Positions 1 through 6,467 of a DNA stretch of 6,467 nt are shown piece by piece. This stretch comes from Chloroflexota bacterium. GTDB taxonomy: Bacteria; Chloroflexota; Anaerolineae; Aggregatilineales; Phototrophicaceae. How positions within the stretch are numbered: position 1 is the stretch's first letter; each line of letters begins with the position of its first letter. The notes beneath the pieces are model-generated. The model worked only from the letters and a program-made list of their open reading frames with translations. It did no database searches and had not been told where the DNA came from. The stretch is taken from assembly GCA_023392115.1 (NCBI GenBank), contig JAEVZT010000502.1:1-6467 (forward strand), in the 5' to 3' direction. The translations under genes were made by a program, and so were the position numbers.

Positions 1-886
1 CTTGGGGGATTGGGATGATCCCGCCGCGCTGGTGTCCGACGTGCTGAAGGGCTTCAACCTGAGCGCGAAGCCGCGCATCGCCGTCAGCGACCGCGCGCAC
101 GCCGAAACGGTCATCCACCTGCAAGCCTTGATGCCCGATGCGGTGTTTGTGTCTGCCACCGACATTCTGCGCGAGCTGCGCGTGATTAAGAGCAAAGACG
201 ATATTGCAGTCATGCGCCAAGCCGGCGAAATCACTGAGGCAGCGTTCGCCGACGTGTTGAAGCAGCTCCGGCTCGGCATGACCGAACTCGATGTCGTGAG
301 TGAAGTTGATTACCAGCTTCGCAGGCATGGATCGCTAGGTCCCTCTTTCACGACGTCGCTCTACAATTCCGGTCCGGCACATCCGCTGCGCATGGGCGAC
401 CGGCTGGGAACGTGGCACCGCCCACTCAACCCGCCGGTTTCCGTCCTGTTCGATTTCGGCGCTGTCTTCGATGGCTGGTGTTACGATTTTGGGCGGACGG
501 TGGCTTTTGGCGAGCCTGACCGCCAGTTTCAGGAGGTGTACGATCTAGTCATGAAGGCACAGCAGGCGGGCATCGCCGCGCTCAAGGCAGATCAGGTGAC
601 GGCGGAAGACGCCGATGCTGCTGCTCGCCGGGTGATCGAGCAGGCAGGATATGGTGAGGCGTTCCGCCACCGCCTCGGGCACGGTATCGGCATGGATGTT
701 CACGAGCCGCCGTTCCTGACCCGAACAGACAAGACCATCCTACGCGAAGGCATGATGTTCACAGTCGAGCCAAGCATCATGAACTTCGACAGTTTTTCGG
801 CGCGCGTCGAGGACGTGGTCGTCGTGCGCCCGGCTGGCGGCGAGCCGCTGACCAAGGGCTTCCAGACGCTGTACGTAGTGGACTAG
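1..886 (+). CDS. M24-family metallohydrolase (Xaa-Pro peptidase/creatinase fold), 5' partial
   Basis: This is the C-terminal part of a two-domain M24B enzyme (prolidase, aminopeptidase P or creatinase fold), a cytoplasmic dimetal hydrolase acting on X-Pro peptides or other C-N bonds. Counting from the TTG at base 2, residues 1-60 look like the end of the N-terminal creatinase-like domain. The catalytic domain starts near residue 61 with VIKSKDDIAVMRQAGEIT. All five expected metal ligands are visible: D151 and D162 (FDFGA and CYDFGRT, 11 apart as in the family), H227 (LGHGIG), E256 (TVEPSI) and E270 (ARVEDVV). H234 in VHEPP is a likely second active-site His. Family members are usually about 360-400 residues, so roughly 70-100 N-terminal residues lie outside the window; the TTG at base 2 has no visible ribosome site and is probably internal. 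The segment between SGP (123-125) and D151 does not match the usual prolidase pattern with its substrate-binding His, so the substrate may not be a peptide. It is the first visible gene of the operon and ends 16 bases before the next. Fold call is strong; substrate is unknown. Confidence 0.88.
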   Translation, partial: LGDWDDPAALVSDVLKGFNLSAKPRIAVSDRAHAETVIHLQALMPDAVFVSATDILRELRVIKSKDDIAVMRQAGEITEAAFADVLKQLRLGMTELDVVSEVDYQLRRHGSLGPSFTTSLYNSGPAHPLRMGDRLGTWHRPLNPPVSVLFDFGAVFDGWCYDFGRTVAFGEPDRQFQEVYDLVMKAQQAGIAALKADQVTAEDADAAARRVIEQAGYGEAFRHRLGHGIGMDVHEPPFLTRTDKTILREGMMFTVEPSIMNFDSFSARVEDVVVVRPAGGEPLTKGFQTLYVVD

Positions 887-890
887 GGTA

Positions 891-894
891 AAGG
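891..894 (+). promoter_or_regulatory. Ribosome binding site for the RidA-family gene
   Basis: AAGG ends 8 bases before the ATG at 903 and 5 bases before an overlapping in-frame GTG at 900. Spacing favours the ATG, and RidA homologues of this subgroup begin only a few residues before the conserved NISSG segment. Confidence 0.5.
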
Positions 895-902
895 CATAAG
901 TG

Positions 903-1301
903 ATGACTGAGCGACAGAATATATCGTCGGGAACGCCATGGGAAGCAGTCGCAGGTTACTCGCGCGCGGTCAGAGTCGGGAATGTCGTCCACGTCGCCGG
1001 GACGACCGCCAGTGACGAAACCGGCGCGGTTGTCAGCCAAGGCGACGCACACGGGCAGGCGGTCTACATCTTCCGCAAGATCGAGCGCGCGCTGCATGAG
1101 GCGGGGGCGTCGATGGCAGACGTCGTGCGGACGCGGATGTACGTCACCGACATTCGCCTGTGGGAAGAGGTCGCGCGGGCGCACGGCGAGTTCTTCGCCG
1201 ACATTCGCCCTGCCAGCACGCTGGTCGAGGTAAGCGCGCTGGTGTCGCCGGAACATCTTGTTGAAATCGAAGTCGAAGCCATCATCGGGGCAGCGGATTG
1301 A
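903..1301 (+). CDS. RidA/YjgF/YER057c/UK114-family protein, Arg-lacking subgroup
   Basis: A 132-residue protein of the RidA fold, a small cytoplasmic trimer in the family. Archetypal RidA hydrolyses reactive enamines/imines such as 2-aminoacrylate; other subgroups serve in catabolic operons, for example RutC. The N-terminal stretch [12 protein letters not shown], the VAGTTA segment (31-36) and [10 protein letters not shown] (75-84) are characteristic of a RidA-like subgroup (UK114-like type 6). Near the C-terminus the motif [10 protein letters not shown] (101-110) aligns with the PARS motif of E. coli RidA, but the carboxylate-binding Arg105 is Ser105 here. The VEIEVEAI segment (120-127) matches the conserved C-terminal strand, with E123 at the E. 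coli E120 position. Lacking the Arg, it is unlikely to have the classical 2-aminoacrylate deaminase activity. I chose ATG 903; GTG at 900 would add one residue. Its stop overlaps the start of the next gene by 4 bases. Family call is strong; the specific role is inferred from context. Confidence 0.9.
   Translation: MTERQNISSGTPWEAVAGYSRAVRVGNVVHVAGTTASDETGAVVSQGDAHGQAVYIFRKIERALHEAGASMADVVRTRMYVTDIRLWEEVARAHGEFFADIRPASTLVEVSALVSPEHLVEIEVEAIIGAAD
1298..1301 (+). promoter_or_regulatory. TTGA start/stop overlap joining RidA-like and LLM 1 genes
   Basis: The TTG start of LLM 1 (1298-1300) overlaps the TGA stop of the RidA-family gene (1299-1301). A GGGG run at 1287-1290 may serve as a weak ribosome site, and the overlap implies translational coupling by re-initiation. 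Confidence 0.6.
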
Positions 1302-2290
1302 AGTTCAGCCTGCGCCTTAACAACGACCTGCCGATTCCGCAGTATGTCGCAATCGCACAGGCGGCGGAGGCGGTGGGCTTCGACCAGCTGTGGGTCAGCA
1401 ACGACCTATTCCTGCGGAGCGCGCCGGTCATTCTCTCGGCTGTGGCGCAGGCAACCCGGCACATCGAGATCGGTACGTGCATACTTAACCCGTACACGAT
1501 CAACCCGGCAGAAATCGCGATGCTTGCCGCCACACTGGATGAGCTTTCGGAAGGGCGCTTCAACCTCGGCATTTCGGCAGGCGCGAATGACTTTCTGAAC
1601 TGGATCGGCGTCGAGCAGCCCAAACCCCTCACGGCGGTGCGCGAGGCAATCGTCGCCATTCGGCGCCTGTTTTCCGGCGAACGTGCCGCTATGCAGGGCG
1701 CGTCGTTACAGTGGACAGAAGAAGCTTACCTGCGCTTTTCGCCGCGCCGGCGCGTGCCGATCTACGTCGGGGCGCTTAGCCCGAATATGCTCCGCCTGAT
1801 AGGCTCGACGGCGGACGGCGGATTGCCGCTCCTGTTCCCGCCGGAGCACTATGAGACGGTCATACCGTATATTCGCGAGGGCGCGGCAACGGCGGGGCGA
1901 AGCCTTGACGAGGTTGACGTCGCCGCCTGTGTGTGGTGCTCGCTAGGTGATAATCAAGCGTCGGCGGAAGATGCGCTGCGCGAGAAGATCGCCTATTATG
2001 GTCACGCCCTCAGCCCGTTGATCTGGAACCGCCTCGGCTTGGCGCGCGAGGACTTCGACGCTATCGAGCACGCGGTGATGGTCGAACGCGACGTCGAGAA
2101 AGCGAAACGATTAGTCACCCCGGCGATGCTCAAGATCGGTATCGTCGGCACGGGACAGGACGTGGCTGCACGGCTGAAGTCGCTGGTCGATCTCGGCGTT
2201 CGCCACCTGAGTTTTGGTCCGCCGCTCGGCAGCGATCTCCTTGCAGCTGTCGACATACTGGGGCGGGATGTGCTTCCGAGGTTTCGATGA
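1298..2290 (+). CDS. LLM class flavin/F420-dependent oxidoreductase 1
   Basis: A 330-residue luciferase-like monooxygenase (LLM) superfamily protein, a TIM-barrel enzyme using FMN or reduced F420. It most resembles the 5,10-methylenetetrahydromethanopterin-reductase-like group. Visible hallmarks are the first strand and helix with [20 protein letters not shown] (17-36), the [19 protein letters not shown] segment (56-74), the [16 protein letters not shown] signature (80-95), [15 protein letters not shown] (114-128) and [17 protein letters not shown] (153-169). Near the C-terminus, [14 protein letters not shown] (280-293) is the common late LLM element. The length is normal. The start is TTG at 1298, sharing TTGA with the RidA stop; GGGG at 1287-1290 lies 7 bases upstream. 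No ATG or GTG gives a better N-terminus, since [10 protein letters not shown] is a typical LLM first strand. No signal peptide, so cytoplasmic. Cofactor (FMN or F420) and substrate cannot be settled by reading. It is probably translationally coupled to both neighbours. Confidence 0.88.
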   Translation: MKFSLRLNNDLPIPQYVAIAQAAEAVGFDQLWVSNDLFLRSAPVILSAVAQATRHIEIGTCILNPYTINPAEIAMLAATLDELSEGRFNLGISAGANDFLNWIGVEQPKPLTAVREAIVAIRRLFSGERAAMQGASLQWTEEAYLRFSPRRRVPIYVGALSPNMLRLIGSTADGGLPLLFPPEHYETVIPYIREGAATAGRSLDEVDVAACVWCSLGDNQASAEDALREKIAYYGHALSPLIWNRLGLAREDFDAIEHAVMVERDVEKAKRLVTPAMLKIGIVGTGQDVAARLKSLVDLGVRHLSFGPPLGSDLLAAVDILGRDVLPRFR

Positions 2291-2597
2291 ACACTTTCCA
2301 ACTATACGACCTGCGTGTGACCGTCGTCGCCATCGAAGGGCGCTCAGTCTGTGGGATGCAGGTTGGCGATTACTTCGAACTGACCGAGAGCAGTCGAGTC
2401 ACGATTCCGCCGGGCAAGCACTTCTGCATTTACGCCCTGAGCGCTGTCCTGCCGCTGCTGGCGGCGAAACAGCGTGACCTCGCAGCGGGCGATTGGCTTG
2501 AGCGCGACTCGCTGGTTGCGTGTCCCGACCCCGACGAGCGGCTGATCATGAAAATTGAACGCATCCGCAAGCGGACGATGGACAGCGACGATTTGAC

Positions 2598-2601
<4 letters not shown>
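2287..2601 (+). CDS. TIGR04076 family protein (small, function unknown)
   Basis: A 104-residue protein that I recognise as TIGR04076-like, a family of unknown function. Supporting features are the opening strand LRVTVVAIEG (9-18), Cys22 followed by GMQVGDYFEL (23-32), then CIYALSAVLPLLAAKQRDL (47-65), GDWLERDS (68-75) and the CPDPDE motif (79-84) before a closing MKIERI strand. Three cysteines (22, 47, 79) recur at positions conserved in the family; they could bind a metal or be redox active, but this is only inference. There is no signal peptide or membrane segment. The ATG overlaps the stop of LLM 1 (ATGA), with GAGG at 2278-2281 five bases upstream, and its own stop overlaps the start of LLM 2 in the same way. 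Being locked between two LLM genes suggests a role as partner or accessory for them. No enzymatic function should be assumed. Confidence 0.8.
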
Positions 2602-4683
<2,082 letters not shown>

Positions 4684-4720
4684 CTCAAGCGTGGTGTCGA
4701 AGTCGGAGCGAGCGGTTTTG

Positions 4721-4771
4721 ATCGGTCACACCAACGCGTACATGAAATCGACAAGCGTTGGTGTGACTGAT
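4721..4771. terminator. Long inverted repeat between convergent genes, possible bidirectional terminator
   Basis: Arms 4721-4737 and 4755-4771 form a 17-base-pair stem with a single mismatch (G4724/T4768, a G-U pair in + strand RNA). The inner 13 pairs (GTCACACCAACGC with its complement) are perfect. The loop is 17 bases. It lies 37 bases after the OYE stop and 22 bases after the stop of the - strand FAD gene, which fits a shared terminator. No T-run follows on either strand, so it is not a textbook intrinsic terminator; an RNA-stabilising hairpin or protein-binding palindrome is also possible. Confidence 0.5.
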
Positions 4772-4793
4772 ACAGCACGGCGGACAACTGTGC

Positions 4794-6413
4794 TCAGTCC
4801 GCGGTGCCGAACAACTTCAAGCGCGGCGTCAGGCGAATGTCTTCGGGCCAATGCAGCGGAACGCCGAGCCGGGACAGAACATTCTGGAAGGCTTCAAGGT
4901 TCGATGCGTCATTCCTGACCTGATGCGGAGTTTGCCCCTGACTTAAGCAGTGGGCAGCGAGCGCGCCCGCCGCTTCGCCGATGTTCCATTCGACCGGATG
5001 GAGACGGTAACAGCCGTTGGTGATATGCGTTGAGCCAATGTTCTTGTTTGCCGCGAGCAGGTTTTCGACCCGTACTGGCAGCAGCGCGCCCAGCGGGATC
5101 TGGAAGGGCCAATTGCTGATGTCCACGTAGTTGCGTGGCGCTGTGCTGGGGTGCAGGTCAATGCGGTACGAACCAATCCCAACGGTGTCCGCGAACCGCT
5201 CCGCGCCCTTTAGGTCACCGCGAGCTTCCACGCCAACATGGTTTTCTGTGACCGTAAACTGCGCCTGAATCCGGCGGCTCTCGCGCACATAGATGCGTTT
5301 GGCGAGTCCATCGCGGGTGCCGGTGATATCGCCGCGCAGTCGCAAGCCGGGATAGCCAAATCCGCCATCATGCCGGGGCGCTTCGGTCTGCATCCAGTAC
5401 ATCATAGAAAGGCTGAGCTGCTTTGCTTCAGCCAAGTGCCGCTGCTGTTCTTCAGCCGTCACGCCGACCAGCGCGCCAAGCCAGTAGTCAATGTGAACCC
5501 AATTGGCGACAACGATATCGCTCGGATACAAGCCTTCCGGATAGTGCTTGCGGTAGAAGATGCGCCGGTAGTGCCAGTAATCCGGCGCTTTCTTGGCGTC
5601 GGTGGGTCCGCTGAACAGTGACTGTGTGTACGGCTCTAGAGTCACCGGGTGTGATGCAGTCCAACTCAACTGACGCGCCGGCCAGAAATCCGCTTGATAC
5701 TCACGCCAGAAGTCATACATCTCCGGCTTGGCGATGGTGTGATCTTCGCCGGGTAGGTAATCAAAGGCAAAGCACCACGTCGCCGCCTGTTGGTCGAGCG
5801 GGTCAGGTTCTCCGGGCAGAGCATGCGGTTCGCCGGTCTGCGCTTGGCTTTCCGCGCCGATGACGTGTTCCACCCCGCCCAGCGGCAGCAGGTCACCCAA
5901 CTCCGTCGCGTCGATGATGTAAGTCGCACTGATGACAACCTCGTCGCCGCTCGGTTCGTGGACGAGGGTCACCGCTCGCAGCCTGTCGCCATCTGTTTCG
6001 ACCGCAACAGGCTTGTGCTCAAACAGCACGCGCAGCTGCTCGGATGCGCGGTAGCGTGCCAGCAGCGCGTCGATCACAGCTACCGCAACGCGCGGCTCGT
6101 GACACAGCGGACTCACGTTTCCCATGCCGGGGTTGAGGTACGGATCGGCAGCGGCTTCGGGAAGCAGTGGATAGTGACGGCGGTAGTAAATCCGAATGCC
6201 CTCGCGCAGCCAGCGATAGGTGTCGGTCGCGCCGGTCTTCTCGATCCAGTCGTGCTCGTCCGGTGGCACAGCCTGCGATGTGAGCTGACCCCCAAGCCAG
6301 TCCGAGTCTTCAGTCAGGATAACGCGGCGACCAAGACGGAGCGCAGCCAGCGCAGCCGCTACACCCCCTAACCCACCGCCGACGATAAGTATTTCAGTCT
6401 CAAGCGTCTTCAC
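4794..6413 (-). CDS. FAD-dependent oxidoreductase (PF12831 type)
   Basis: A 539-residue flavoprotein with a complete N-terminal dinucleotide fold: strand ILIV, then GGGLGG (12-17, GxGxxG) and E35 at the end of the second strand. The [12 protein letters not shown] segment (36-47) is the typical post-Rossmann region. [16 protein letters not shown] (165-180) is the conserved second FAD motif of this group. Further family marks are VRESRRI (376-382), [11 protein letters not shown] (412-422), [20 protein letters not shown] (451-470) and [15 protein letters not shown] (476-490). The middle (roughly 200-350) is rich in Trp, Tyr and His and probably forms the substrate region. No signal peptide or Tat motif is seen, so it is probably cytoplasmic. 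PF12831 proteins are often labelled xanthan-lyase-like or FAD-dependent oxidoreductase; few have known substrates. The GTG start at 6413 is preceded by GGAAGGG; upstream in frame a TGA at 6450-6452 closes the frame and no other start lies between. It converges on the + strand operon and is not co-transcribed with it. Function is unknown beyond redox chemistry. Confidence 0.9.
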   Translation of the reverse strand: MKTLETEILIVGGGLGGVAAALAALRLGRRVILTEDSDWLGGQLTSQAVPPDEHDWIEKTGATDTYRWLREGIRIYYRRHYPLLPEAAADPYLNPGMGNVSPLCHEPRVAVAVIDALLARYRASEQLRVLFEHKPVAVETDGDRLRAVTLVHEPSGDEVVISATYIIDATELGDLLPLGGVEHVIGAESQAQTGEPHALPGEPDPLDQQAATWCFAFDYLPGEDHTIAKPEMYDFWREYQADFWPARQLSWTASHPVTLEPYTQSLFSGPTDAKKAPDYWHYRRIFYRKHYPEGLYPSDIVVANWVHIDYWLGALVGVTAEEQQRHLAEAKQLSLSMMYWMQTEAPRHDGGFGYPGLRLRGDITGTRDGLAKRIYVRESRRIQAQFTVTENHVGVEARGDLKGAERFADTVGIGSYRIDLHPSTAPRNYVDISNWPFQIPLGALLPVRVENLLAANKNIGSTHITNGCYRLHPVEWNIGEAAGALAAHCLSQGQTPHQVRNDASNLEAFQNVLSRLGVPLHWPEDIRLTPRLKLFGTAD

Positions 6414-6420
6414 AAGTGAA

Positions 6421-6427
6421 CCCTTCC
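6421..6427 (-). promoter_or_regulatory. Strong ribosome binding site for the FAD oxidoreductase gene
   Basis: On the - strand GGAAGGG stands 7 bases before the GTG start, an ideal position. This fixes the GTG as the start even though it is not ATG. Confidence 0.75.
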
Positions 6428-6467
6428 GAAAACAAAGTGCGGCGTAAGGTCAGGCGACGGGCGTCGT
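6428..6467. other. Upstream flank of the FAD gene, no gene recognised
   Basis: Forty bases to the window edge. A small palindrome, CGACG-GG-CGTCG, lies at 6455-6466. An in-frame TGA on the - strand (6450-6452) could be the end of an upstream gene or chance. No convincing -10/-35 promoter elements are seen, so whether this gene starts its own transcript or continues an operon from outside cannot be decided. Confidence 0.35.

Noticed and set aside
2..4. TTG at base 2 as the true start of the M24 gene
   Set aside because: No ribosome site can be seen, and the protein lacks most of the N-terminal domain expected in the family, so the gene most likely continues upstream of the window.
777..1256. 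159-codon open frame on the - strand opposite the M24 and RidA-like genes
   Set aside because: It spans two genes in antisense and has low-complexity Arg-rich sequence.
5790..6371. 193-codon open frame on the + strand opposite the FAD oxidoreductase
   Set aside because: Antisense to the conserved flavin-binding N-terminal half, no ribosome site or recognised domain.
6455..6466. Small palindrome CGACG-GG-CGTCG as an operator
   Set aside because: Five-base arms are common by chance in GC-rich DNA, and no promoter is recognisable nearby.

Overview
This window most likely comes from a GC-rich, free-living bacterium. GC looks like about 60% by eye. The mix of luciferase-like (LLM) oxidoreductases of the methylene-tetrahydromethanopterin-reductase type, a TIGR04076 protein, a RidA-like protein and an M24 hydrolase suggests Chloroflexota or another F420-using soil or sediment lineage. 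That assignment is inferred from gene content; there is no RNA or marker gene here to fix it. Almost all of the window is coding: seven genes, no RNA genes, no insertion sequences, no CRISPR array.

Bases 1-4683 hold six genes in a row on the + strand that look like one operon. In order they are: a 5'-truncated M24-family metallohydrolase, a RidA/YjgF-family protein, an LLM flavin/F420 oxidoreductase, a small TIGR04076-type protein, a second and divergent LLM oxidoreductase, and an Old Yellow Enzyme (OYE) ene-reductase of the YqjM/XenA type. Spacing is very tight. The first gap is 16 bases, the next three junctions are 4-base start/stop overlaps (TTGA, ATGA, ATGA), and the last gap is 28 bases. 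The products are therefore probably made together.

Bases 4684-4793 are a short intergenic region between convergent genes. They contain a long, nearly perfect inverted repeat that may end transcription from both sides. Bases 4794-6413 carry one gene on the - strand, an FAD-dependent oxidoreductase of the PF12831 type, starting with GTG behind a strong ribosome binding site.

Taken together, the + strand cluster looks like a catabolic set: two flavin/deazaflavin oxidoreductases, an ene-reductase, a RidA-type protein that may handle reactive imine or enamine intermediates, and a metallohydrolase of the creatinase/prolidase fold. The combination of an LLM enzyme with a RidA-type protein resembles the logic of the Rut pyrimidine pathway (RutA plus RutC), but the other Rut genes are absent. 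The substrate cannot be read from the sequence. The strongest candidates for something undescribed are the LLM / TIGR04076 / LLM triplet and the pathway it belongs to.
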